Below, one piece after another: positions 1-7,770 of a DNA stretch of 50,097 nucleotides (its first letter is position 1; every line of letters starts with the position of its first letter). The position numbers were made by a program, and so were the translations under genes. The stretch spans positions 1 to 50,097 of the forward strand of contig VXNP01000100.1 of assembly GCA_009840525.1 (NCBI GenBank). Direction: 5' to 3'. The notes beneath the pieces were generated by a model. That model did no database searches, was not told the DNA's origin, and was given only the letters and a program-made list of their open reading frames with translations. The stretch comes from Gammaproteobacteria bacterium. GTDB lineage: Bacteria; Gemmatimonadota; Gemmatimonadetes; Longimicrobiales; Gaopeijiaceae.

Positions 1-458
1 GCACCCGCCAGGCGCGCCCCCCCGCCCCATCCCCGCGCCGTCACCACCGTCATGACCGTGGCCAGGCCCAGGAAGAGGAACGCGAGCGCCAGGTGGGAGG
101 ATGAGATGGCGTCCGGCAGGCGCATCAGCACGGTGAGCCCGCCGAGCACCGACTGGACGATGAGCAGCGCGATCCCGGCCAGCCCCGCCCGGTGCAGCCA
201 CCGGCGCTCCGGCTGCCGGCGCCAGGTCAGCCAGGCGGCCGCCGCGAACAGCAGAACCAGCGCGCCCGCCACCAGTCGGTGCAGGTGCTCCCAGAAGACG
301 CCGCCGGTCATCTCGGGCATCATGGTGCCGAAGCAGGTCGGCCAGTCCGGGCAGGCGAGGCTCGACCCGGTCGCGTGCACGATGCTCCCCAGGAGCAGAA
401 GCCCAAGGGTCCATCCCAGCACGGCGGCCAAGGCGATGTGGTGAAGACGCGCGCTCAT
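1..458 (-). CDS. ctaA: Heme A synthase, COX15/CtaA family (C-terminus outside window)
   Basis: This integral membrane enzyme oxidises heme O to heme A for cytochrome c oxidase. About 152 residues are visible before the left edge cuts the gene. Seen in the sequence: a first transmembrane helix, a periplasmic loop with paired cysteines C36 and C42 (ACPDWPTC), the family motif ExxHR (E57, H60, R61), two more helices, and a further histidine H122 (SSHLALA) in the position expected of a heme ligand. An upstream in-frame ATG lies at 464, but AGGA sits correctly spaced before the ATG at 458, so I chose 458. The start is 12 bases after the acyl-CoA dehydrogenase stop, so the genes are probably co-transcribed. 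Cytochrome oxidase genes may lie to the left. Confidence 0.88.
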   Translation of the reverse strand, partial: MSARLHHIALAAVLGWTLGLLLLGSIVHATGSSLACPDWPTCFGTMMPEMTGGVFWEHLHRLVAGALVLLFAAAAWLTWRRQPERRWLHRAGLAGIALLIVQSVLGGLTVLMRLPDAISSSHLALAFLFLGLATVMTVVTARGWGGGARLAG

Positions 459-470
459 CGGCATCCTGCG

Positions 471-2423
471 CTAACGCGCCGCCACCGCGGCCTCCCAGGC
501 CTGCTTCGCCGCCGTTGGACCGTGGGAGGCGCCTGGCTCGGCCTCTTCCATCGCCTCCAGGTCGGCCATCGTGACCACGCCCTCCTCCAGCCACCCGTAG
601 GTCCCCTCCATGGCCCTGGCGGCCACGTCGTAGGCGGCGACATCGTCGTTGGAGAAGAGGGCGGCGAAGTGGGCCTTGATGCGCCGCCGCGCCTGACGGC
701 AGAACAGGTCCGCGAGATCCTCCGGAGATGAGTCGCCGGGGCTCTTGGCGGCCAGCATGTCGACGCGAACGCTGACGGCGGTCATCGCGAAGAGTTCGGA
801 TCCGATGTCGACGATGCGGCCCAGCACGGCCTGGCGCTTTTCGAGCCCCGCCCCGAACCGGAGCATGCAGTGGAACAGGGAACGCGCCAGCTTGCGCGAA
901 CTGCGCTCGATGAATCGCATGTGCCCCGCCAGGCGCCCGAATTCCGAGTATCTGGGCCAGCGGCTCCAGCCCACCCAGCGCGTGGGGTACCACCAGGAAT
1001 AGTGCAGCCCTGCGCGCACCAGCGCGGCCATCCGCTTCCCGAAAGGCGCCCGCGGGTCCACCAGGGCCCCGGCCAGCTTCAGGTGCTGATCCACCGCCTC
1101 GCGCGCGATGAACAGGCGCATGATTTCGCTTGAACCCTCGAAGATGCGATTGATGCGCACGTCGCGGAGCAGGCGCTCCACGGGAGCAGGCATCTCCTCG
1201 CCCCGGGCACGCAGGGAATCGGCGGTCTCATACCCGCGGCCGCTGCGCATCTGAACCGCGTCGTCGGCCAGGGCCCAGGCGGTTTCGCTGTTCCAGAGCT
1301 TGGCCATGGCGGCTTCGATGCGGATGTCGAAGGTCCCGGCGTCGGCCATCACCGACGACAGTTCCATGACCGCTTCCATGGCGAAGGCGTTCGCGGCCAT
1401 CCGGCCCAGCATCTGCGCGACGGCGTCGTGCCTGCCCACCGGCGCGCCCCACTGAACCCGGTCGCCGCACCAGCGGCGGCACATGTGCAGGGCGGACTTG
1501 CCGGCCGCGGCGCACAGGGCCGGAAGCGACAACCTGCCCGTGTTCAGCGTGATGAGCGCGAGCTTGAGACCGAGCCCCTCTCCCCACAGCAGGTTCTCAC
1601 GCGGCACCCGCACGTTGGTGAAGCGCAGGACTCCGTTGGAAAGCCCCTTCAGCCCCATGAAGCGGCTGGTGTGCACCACCTCCACCCCGGGCCAGGCCTT
1701 GTCCACGATGAATGCCGAGATGGGCCGCTTGCCCTTGACGCCCGGGCGCGCCGGCGTGCACGCCATGACCACCAGGAGCTCCGCCCGCGGTCCGTTTGTG
1801 CACCAGAGCTTCTCTCCGTTCAGGATGTACGCGCTGCCGTCCGCCGTGGGCGTGGCGGTGGTCGACATGTTGGCGGGATCGGATCCGGCTTCCGGTTCCG
1901 TCAACGCGAAGGCGGAGAGCGCCCCCGCGGCCAGCCTGGGGAGGTAGGCCCGCTTCTGCGCCTCGGTGCCGAAGTACGAAAGAGGTTGGGGCACGCCGAT
2001 GGACTGGTGCGCGGAGAGGAACGCTGCCGTGGAGATGCAGCGGCTTGCCACGATCTCGAGCGCGCGGTTGTAGGTGATCTGCGAGAGTCCGAGGCCTCCG
2101 TACTCCCGCGGAATCTTGATCCCGAAGGCGCCCAGGGCGCGCAGCCCGTCCAGCACCTCCTCGGGGACCCAGGCGTCCCGGTCGACGGCGTCGCCGTCGA
2201 TATGTTTGCGCGCGAACTCCTCAAGCTCTCTGAGGAAATGAATCCCCCGAAACTGCTCCCCGGGGTCGGGCAGCGGATGGGGATGGACCCAGCCCGCGCG
2301 GAACCGGCCCGAGAAGAGCGACTTGACGAAGCTCCGCTGCTTCCAGCGCTTTTCCCGCGCGCTCTCCGCCACCTCGCGCGCTTCGTGCGCGCTGGCGTGG
2401 CCCCGGGCTGGGTTTGGCGTCAT
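471..2423 (-). CDS. Acyl-CoA dehydrogenase, long form with C-terminal extension
   Basis: This FAD enzyme introduces the alpha-beta double bond into acyl-CoA thioesters and passes electrons to ETF. The protein has 650 residues against about 380-400 for short-chain family members. The length and the roughly 200-residue C-terminal helical extension resemble the VLCAD/ACAD9 type, which is often membrane associated. Visible motifs are FALTEPEAGSD at 172-182 (FAD/substrate segment), the central beta domain, and IFEGSSEI around E429, the usual catalytic-base position. The first 40 residues are basic and have no clear signal peptide. GGAG lies about 9 bases before the ATG. It sits between a small membrane protein and ctaA on the same strand. 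The substrate chain length cannot be read from the sequence. Confidence 0.88.
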   Translation of the reverse strand: MTPNPARGHASAHEAREVAESAREKRWKQRSFVKSLFSGRFRAGWVHPHPLPDPGEQFRGIHFLRELEEFARKHIDGDAVDRDAWVPEEVLDGLRALGAFGIKIPREYGGLGLSQITYNRALEIVASRCISTAAFLSAHQSIGVPQPLSYFGTEAQKRAYLPRLAAGALSAFALTEPEAGSDPANMSTTATPTADGSAYILNGEKLWCTNGPRAELLVVMACTPARPGVKGKRPISAFIVDKAWPGVEVVHTSRFMGLKGLSNGVLRFTNVRVPRENLLWGEGLGLKLALITLNTGRLSLPALCAAAGKSALHMCRRWCGDRVQWGAPVGRHDAVAQMLGRMAANAFAMEAVMELSSVMADAGTFDIRIEAAMAKLWNSETAWALADDAVQMRSGRGYETADSLRARGEEMPAPVERLLRDVRINRIFEGSSEIMRLFIAREAVDQHLKLAGALVDPRAPFGKRMAALVRAGLHYSWWYPTRWVGWSRWPRYSEFGRLAGHMRFIERSSRKLARSLFHCMLRFGAGLEKRQAVLGRIVDIGSELFAMTAVSVRVDMLAAKSPGDSSPEDLADLFCRQARRRIKAHFAALFSNDDVAAYDVAARAMEGTYGWLEEGVVTMADLEAMEEAEPGASHGPTAAKQAWEAAVAAR

Positions 2424-2490
2424 TCGCGGCTCCGTTGAGTTGCGGGTCCGGGGTCGGCGATTCGTTCTGGCGATTCTCGCACCGGAACGG

Positions 2491-2886
2491 CTAGCCCGTG
2501 GTCTCGAGCAGCGAGCGCCCGATCGCGGCGACGCCCGCCCAGATCAGCGCCAGCGCGATCGCGGCGGATACGGCGTGGGGTGCGTAGGTGCGCGCCTCCT
2601 CGGGACGGCGCCGCATCACCGAAACCGGCAGTTGCGCCACGGCGGCCGCGATCGCCATGGGCATGATGTGCCCCATGAGCGCCGTGCTGAAACTGCCCGG
2701 TATCGTGAGGATGACCGCCACTCCGAGCAGGATCTGCAGGTGCAGCGATCCTGCGAAGATGGAAGCCAGCACCCGCATGGGGCGATCGTAGCGCCGGCCG
2801 GTCGCCATTCCCACCACGGCGTAGAGTATGCACGCCACGCCAAACAGCAGAACCAGGTAGCGAACTCCCGAATGAGCCATGAACAT
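2491..2886 (-). CDS. Small four-helix membrane protein, function unknown
   Basis: The protein has 131 residues with four hydrophobic segments (about 8-28, 42-64, 70-90 and 102-122). Histidines lie near the ends of the first three segments (HSGVRY, SLHLQ, GHIMP), a pattern that could coordinate heme, although I do not recognise the family. AAGGAG lies 10 bases upstream of the ATG at 2886; an internal ATG at 2880 is possible. It precedes the acyl-CoA dehydrogenase and ctaA on the same strand with a gap of 67 bases. A role in cytochrome oxidase or heme handling is only a context-based guess. Confidence 0.7.
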   Translation of the reverse strand: MFMAHSGVRYLVLLFGVACILYAVVGMATGRRYDRPMRVLASIFAGSLHLQILLGVAVILTIPGSFSTALMGHIMPMAIAAAVAQLPVSVMRRRPEEARTYAPHAVSAAIALALIWAGVAAIGRSLLETTG

Positions 2887-2930
2887 GGGGGCAGAACTCC
2901 TTGTCGGTTACTGGAAACGGGGGTTCGCCA

Positions 2931-5903
2931 TCAGCGGAGGCCGCCTGCGTCCTCCAGCTCCTCGCGGGCGCTGGCGAGGAGGGCCTCGACGCGCTCCTTC
3001 TGCTCGCGGTGGGTCGCCGTGGGCGGATAGAGCGAACCCTGGCGGACGCCCCCGCCGTTCATCGACTGGTAGATGCCGGCCAGCGCCGCCCGGCCCTGGT
3101 TGAGGGCCTCGATCCGGTCGCCTCTTGCGCCGCCCGCGCCCCTGCCGCTCAGCTCGTCCCGCACCCGCTCCACCTCCTGCCTCAGCGCCAGCACGTCCGA
3201 CAGGAACTGCTCGCGCTCCCGGTACTGGGCCAGGGTGACCGGCAACTCCGGATCACCCGTGACCACCAGGCTTTGTTCCGAAGTCGCGCCGCGAGCCTCC
3301 AGCATCACCCGGAACGTGCCCGGGGACACGAAATGGCCGCGGTCCTCGATGGTGCGCGCCAGCCCCTCCACATCGTGGGCCCGCCACTGCGTCGAGCTGC
3401 CGGGAAGCGGATGCCGGAGATCCCAGTTGACCCTGTGCACACCCGAAGAACCGGGTACCGAGAGCTCGCGCACGAAGTTCCCGCGCTCGTCCTCGATGAC
3501 GATGCGCGCCGAGCCGCTTCCCTCGCCGAGGCTGTAGGTGATGATGGCCCCGTCCACGGGATTCTCACCCGCATAGGGCTCCTGGGCCCGGTACGAAGTG
3601 TCCTTCCAGTACTGGAAGATGGCCTGGGACCGGATCGGGAAGAGGTGCGCGGGCGCGGAGGCCACCCGGGCGTTCCACGCGGCGAGCGCCCCGAGGTCGT
3701 CCAGAATCAGGATGCCCCGCCCGTGGGTGCCCATCACCAGGTCCTTGTCGCGCGGATGGATGACGAGGTCGTCGTAGGCGGTGGTGGGCGCGGGCATCCT
3801 CGCCCAGGTGCCGCCCGCGTCGGTGGAGGCGAACAGTCCGTGCTCGCTGCCCGCGAAGATCAGCTCGGGGTTGTCGGGATGCTCGGCGAGCGAATTGACC
3901 GAACCGCCCGCCTCGAGCCCGACGCTCAGGTTCAGCCAGGTGGCGCCCGCATCCTCCGTGCGGAACACGTAGGGCGCGAAGTCGCCGCTGCGGTGGGCGT
4001 CGAAGGCGACATAGGCGACATCCGCCCCCCGCACCGAGGGAAGGATGCGGCTCACGTAGGTGCCGTCCGCCACCCCGTCGATGTTTCCGGAAAGCTCCGT
4101 CCAGGTGGACCCCCCGTCGCGCGACAACTGCACGTTGCCGTCGTCCGTGCCCACCCAGAGCACGTCCCCGTCGAGGGGCGACTCCATGATGATGGTGATC
4201 TCGCTGAAGCCGCTGGTGCCGTCGTTGCGCGACAGGCGGATGTCGGTGCCGCGCACGCCCATGATCTCCAGGGCGTCGCGGTCGACCTGGCGCGTCAGGT
4301 CCTCCGTGCGTGTCCAGCTATTGCCGTGGTCGCGGCTGATGAAGAGCCGGTTGCCGGCCGTGTAGACCAGGCCCTCGGTGTGCCGGGACACGAGCGAGGG
4401 CGAGACCCAGTCGAAGCGATAGCGGTCCTCTCCCTCGGGAGGCTGGGGACGGATATCGAGCTGGTCTCCGGTCTCGGTGTCCACGCGCACGTAGCCACCG
4501 CCGTTGGAGTTCACGTAGACGTAGCGGGGATCGCGCGGATCCGCCTGCTGGTACATGCCGTCGCCGAAGCCGGTCTGGCGCCAGTCGTCGTTGAGGATGC
4601 CGGCCCAGCGCCGGGTGCGCGACGGCCCGGCGAAGGAGTGGTTGTCCTGAAGCCCCCCGTGCACCCAGTACGGGTCGCGCATGTCCACCCCGATGGCGTA
4701 GAACTGCGCGATGGGGATGTTGTTGATGCGGCGGTAGTTGACGCCGCCGTCGTAGGTCTCGTGCAGCCCGGCGTCGCCGGCCAGGTAGAAGTGCTCGGGA
4801 TCGCCCGGGTTGATCCACATTGTGTGCTTGTCGGCGTGCACGCCCACGTCGTAGGTGGGGCGCGCCGAGATGTCCTCCCAGGTGCGTCCTCCGTCGCGGC
4901 TGCGGTAGGAGGACGTCGCCAGGGTGTACACCACGTTTTCGTCGTTGGGGTCGATGTAGATGTGGGAGTAATACATGGGGCGGCCGTTCAGGTCGCTCAT
5001 CTTCTCCCAGGTGTCGCCGCCGTCCGTCGAGCGGTACGTCCCCGTTTCCTCGGTGTGCTCGATCAGCGCGTTGAGCACCATGGGGTTGGAGCGGGAGATC
5101 GCCAGGCCGATGCGCCCCTTGTCTCCTGCGGGAACGCCTTCGGTCAGCTCCTCCCAGGTGTCGCCGCCATCCGTGGACCGGTGGATGCCGCTGCCGGGAC
5201 CGCCCCCGTTGAAGCCCCAGGCTGTGCGGCGGCGCTGGTACATCGCCGCGTAGACGACATCGGGGTTCTCATGGTTGAGGACGAGGTCGATGGCCCCGGT
5301 GTCGTCGTCCACGTACAGGACCTTCCGCCAGTTGCGGCCCCCGTCGAAGCTGCGGTAGACGCCCCGCTCCTCGCTTGCGTTCCAGAGGTCTCCGCTGGCC
5401 GCCACGTAGACGACGTCGGGGTTGCGCGGATGGACCTGCACCTCGGCGATGTGCCGGGTGGCCTCCAGTCCCAGGTGCTCCCAGCTCTCCCCGCCGTCAT
5501 CGCTGCGGTAGATGCCGTTGCCCCACGAGGTGCTCTGGCGGTTGTTCTGCTCCCCGGTGCCCGCGTATACGACCCGCGGATCCGAGGGTGCGAGGGCCAC
5601 GTCGCCGAAGGTGTTGACCTCCATGTCCTCGAAGACGTTAACCCAGGTGTGCCCGCGGTTGAGGCTGCGCCAGAGGCCGCCGGAGGCGGTCGCGACCCAG
5701 AGCACGGACGGATCGTCCGCGAGCGCCTCCACGTCGTGGACCCGCCCGCCCGTAACCGCCGGGCCTATGGACCGCGGACGGAAGGCTTCGAGTTGTGCTT
5801 CGGAGATGGGCGCGGACTGCGCCGCAACCGAAAACGCGAGCGAGAACGCCAGCAGCAGGCTCCCCAGAGCGCCTGCGCCGACTCTCCGCAAATGGACGGA
5901 CAT
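2931..5903 (-). CDS. Secreted VPS10/sortilin-type beta-propeller protein
   Basis: The protein has 990 residues beginning with a signal peptide (hydrophobic core around residues 9-25, ending AAQS). The body carries many Asp-box/BNR motifs of the form SxDGGxTW (for example STDGGDTW twice, SRDGGRTW, SRDGGSTW, STDAGGTW), typical of the large propeller in VPS10/sortilin-like proteins often labelled glycosyl hydrolases. The last 250 residues form a separate domain with a helical tail. The open frame begins at 6044, but AGGAGA lies just before the ATG at 5903, directly ahead of the signal peptide, so 5903 is chosen. Such proteins are abundant in Gemmatimonadota, commonly beside peptidases. Substrate and catalytic activity are unknown. 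Confidence 0.87.
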   Translation of the reverse strand: MSVHLRRVGAGALGSLLLAFSLAFSVAAQSAPISEAQLEAFRPRSIGPAVTGGRVHDVEALADDPSVLWVATASGGLWRSLNRGHTWVNVFEDMEVNTFGDVALAPSDPRVVYAGTGEQNNRQSTSWGNGIYRSDDGGESWEHLGLEATRHIAEVQVHPRNPDVVYVAASGDLWNASEERGVYRSFDGGRNWRKVLYVDDDTGAIDLVLNHENPDVVYAAMYQRRRTAWGFNGGGPGSGIHRSTDGGDTWEELTEGVPAGDKGRIGLAISRSNPMVLNALIEHTEETGTYRSTDGGDTWEKMSDLNGRPMYYSHIYIDPNDENVVYTLATSSYRSRDGGRTWEDISARPTYDVGVHADKHTMWINPGDPEHFYLAGDAGLHETYDGGVNYRRINNIPIAQFYAIGVDMRDPYWVHGGLQDNHSFAGPSRTRRWAGILNDDWRQTGFGDGMYQQADPRDPRYVYVNSNGGGYVRVDTETGDQLDIRPQPPEGEDRYRFDWVSPSLVSRHTEGLVYTAGNRLFISRDHGNSWTRTEDLTRQVDRDALEIMGVRGTDIRLSRNDGTSGFSEITIIMESPLDGDVLWVGTDDGNVQLSRDGGSTWTELSGNIDGVADGTYVSRILPSVRGADVAYVAFDAHRSGDFAPYVFRTEDAGATWLNLSVGLEAGGSVNSLAEHPDNPELIFAGSEHGLFASTDAGGTWARMPAPTTAYDDLVIHPRDKDLVMGTHGRGILILDDLGALAAWNARVASAPAHLFPIRSQAIFQYWKDTSYRAQEPYAGENPVDGAIITYSLGEGSGSARIVIEDERGNFVRELSVPGSSGVHRVNWDLRHPLPGSSTQWRAHDVEGLARTIEDRGHFVSPGTFRVMLEARGATSEQSLVVTGDPELPVTLAQYREREQFLSDVLALRQEVERVRDELSGRGAGGARGDRIEALNQGRAALAGIYQSMNGGGVRQGSLYPPTATHREQKERVEALLASAREELEDAGGLR

Positions 5904-6031
5904 GCTGATTCTCCTGACACGAAGAGACCCGGCCGGCCGGCGAGGGATGAGACGGGAAACGCCGTTCCGGCACTCCTGGATGGCCCGAAAAAGAATCGTA
6001 TCCGCGCCGGTGCGGTGCAAGCCGACGACCG

Positions 6032-6865
6032 TCAGAAACCCCACTCCGGAGGTTCCGCGCCGCCCCCGGACGGTTCACGCCCGCTGAAGCGCTCGAGGGC
6101 CTGGCTCACCGCTTCGAGCACGTCGTCCGGCATGTCGCTGGCCGTCAGCATCCAGTCCAGGTAGTCGGGCGCGTTCGCCGCCACCTCCGACAGGCGCGTC
6201 CCCCGATGCTTGCCGCGGGCGAAGACATAGCTCTCCAGGTCGCCGCCCGAGAACCACTTCTGAAACTCCGTCAGAAAGGGCCTGAACTCGTCGCAGTAGG
6301 CATGGAGGCCGTCGATGTCGCCCGGAAGATCCGGGTAGCGGGCGAGCTGCGCGGCCAGAACGCGGGCGGTCATGCGGACATCGCCCTGGGCCGTGTGCGC
6401 ATCGTCGTCGTGATCCTCGTCGAGGTAGAAGCGCGCGGCGGCGGCCAGGTCCCGCGGCTCTTCCCGGTGAAAGATCGCCTGGGCGTCGATGAGCCGGCGG
6501 TCCTTGATGTCGAAGGGAATCTCCGCGCGCCGGAACTCCTCGAGCAGGATGTGCAGGTCGAAGCCGCGGATGTTGAACCCGGCCAGATCGCACTCCGCGA
6601 GCAAGCCGGCCAGGCTGCGCGCCCGGCTCCGGAACGGGGCTTCGTCGGCAACGTCGGCATCGCTGATGCCGTGGACCGCGGAGGCTTCTGCGGGGATGGG
6701 GATTTCCGGGTTGAAGCGGCGAACCCTGTCCACGACCCGGCCATCGGGATGCAGGATGAGCAACGCCAGCTCGACGATGCGGTCCTCGCTGCGGTTCAGA
6801 CCGGTGGTTTCGAGGTCGAGGAAGGCAATAGGGCGGGTCAGGCTGATGGGGAGGGCAGGATCCAT
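6032..6865 (-). CDS. DnaQ-like 3'-5' exonuclease with C-terminal accessory domain
   Basis: A 277-residue DEDD-superfamily exonuclease. The ExoI motif is FLDLETTG (D17, E19), ExoII is GFNIRGFD (N98, D103) and ExoIII is the epsilon type HxxxxD (H157, D162), so all four metal-binding acidic residues are present. The C-terminal 60 residues contain a segment (GKHRGTRLSEV, then YLDWML) that resembles a small domain often fused to DnaQ-like exonucleases. The open frame continues upstream to 6967, but that part is proline- and arginine-rich and lacks similarity. I chose the ATG at 6865, just before the fold begins, although no strong ribosome binding site is visible. Likely role: proofreading or repair outside the replicative polymerase. 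Confidence 0.85.
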   Translation of the reverse strand: MDPALPISLTRPIAFLDLETTGLNRSEDRIVELALLILHPDGRVVDRVRRFNPEIPIPAEASAVHGISDADVADEAPFRSRARSLAGLLAECDLAGFNIRGFDLHILLEEFRRAEIPFDIKDRRLIDAQAIFHREEPRDLAAAARFYLDEDHDDDAHTAQGDVRMTARVLAAQLARYPDLPGDIDGLHAYCDEFRPFLTEFQKWFSGGDLESYVFARGKHRGTRLSEVAANAPDYLDWMLTASDMPDDVLEAVSQALERFSGREPSGGGAEPPEWGF

Positions 6866-7230
6866 GGGCGGTGGGTCAAGGGGGTTGTTGCGGCGCGGGC
6901 CCGTACATCCGGCGGTCGCTGCCCCGCGCGAGTCCGATTCGGGGAGCGTTGAGTCTGGCAGCGGCAACGCCGGAATGCCAGAGTTGCGGCGGATCCGGTC
7001 GCCCGCGGGCGCGGGTGTCTCAGGCCCAGCCGTGCACGTTGCAATCGAATCGCTACATCATCACGTCGGGCAACATCGACTCGCGTCCTTCATCTGCTAA
7101 CGGACGAGTCGTCGACCGAGCGCTATAGCGCCAGAGGCCCTGCCGGAAGATGAGGGTTCCGACAGGGCCTCGGGTGCGTTCCCGGGGAGAAACTAGTCGC
7201 AGAGGACACCTTCTGGTCTCCTCCTTCGCG
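6866..7230. other. Non-coding spacer with palindrome and hairpin
   Basis: No convincing gene was found in these 365 bases. They hold a perfect 12-base palindrome GCGCTATAGCGC (7120-7131) immediately beside a 15-bp hairpin (listed separately). The rest has no obvious promoter match. The spacer separates the lipoprotein gene (ending at 7231) from the exonuclease start on the same strand, so it should contain a terminator for the former and a promoter for the latter. Confidence 0.6.
7134..7171 (-). terminator. Strong hairpin downstream of the lipoprotein gene
   Basis: Arms GAGGCCCTGCCGGAA and TTCCGACAGGGCCTC pair over 15 positions with one mismatch on this strand pair (a G-U wobble on one RNA strand) and an 8-base loop. 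It lies about 60 bases after the stop at 7231. No U-tract follows on the minus strand, so it may be a factor-assisted terminator or an mRNA 3'-end stabiliser rather than a classic intrinsic terminator. Confidence 0.5.
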
Positions 7231-7770
7231 TCACTTCCAGCAGATGTCCTCGCACTCATCGGGCATCACCCGGTAGAGCACCATCCAGAGCGAGTCGTGT
7301 TCAACACGCGCGGCATCCTCACGCACCGCGAAGCGCCAGGCGCCACGGCAATACCAGCCGTCGCAGGCGATGCGCGTGTTCTCGGGACACTCGCCGAGGT
7401 CACAGCGCGGCCACCCGGACTTGAGTTCCGGCGTGCGCTCGATATCCAGAGTCCATCGCGTTCCCGGCAGAAGCTCCCAACTGAGAGACCCCTGCACCAC
7501 GATCTCGTCGTCCTGCGCGATCTGTGTCGAGACGGTTACCTGGCCGGTGTCCGGCACCCGAAACCGCGGCACGCCGGGTTCCTTGAAATGTGGCGCATGG
7601 TAGACCTTGGTCGGCCCGGCCCCGGTGATCTCGATCCTGATGCCGGCCATATCTGCCGGATCGTCAAGACGGCTGTCCCGTGCCCTGACGATGAGCTCGA
7701 GCGTCGCCTCCGGCTCGCTCTCCCCCACCGAGCACGCCGCGACCGCGAGCAGCAGGACGACGAGCCTCAT
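7231..7770 (-). CDS. Small lipoprotein, function unknown
   Basis: The protein has 179 residues. The start at 7770 gives a short signal peptide (MRLVVLLLAV) with a lipobox-like end at AAC, so Cys13 is probably lipidated. The mature part looks like a beta-sandwich (a run of alternating hydrophobic strands at 25-110). It is followed by a cysteine-rich C-terminal region with six cysteines (CDLGEC, CDGWYC, CEDIC), which suggests disulfide stabilisation outside the cytoplasm. The ATG overlaps the stop of the upstream metallopeptidase-like gene (ATGA), so the two are translationally coupled and probably act together, for example as enzyme and surface-anchored partner. I do not recognise the family. 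Confidence 0.75.
   Translation of the reverse strand: MRLVVLLLAVAACSVGESEPEATLELIVRARDSRLDDPADMAGIRIEITGAGPTKVYHAPHFKEPGVPRFRVPDTGQVTVSTQIAQDDEIVVQGSLSWELLPGTRWTLDIERTPELKSGWPRCDLGECPENTRIACDGWYCRGAWRFAVREDAARVEHDSLWMVLYRVMPDECEDICWK

Noticed and set aside
2901-6164. Plus-strand frame of 1087 codons opposite the sortilin-like gene
   Set aside because: It is a GC-bias shadow: Val/Ala/Arg/His-rich, no domains, and fully antisense to a gene with a signal peptide, ribosome binding site and Asp-box motifs.
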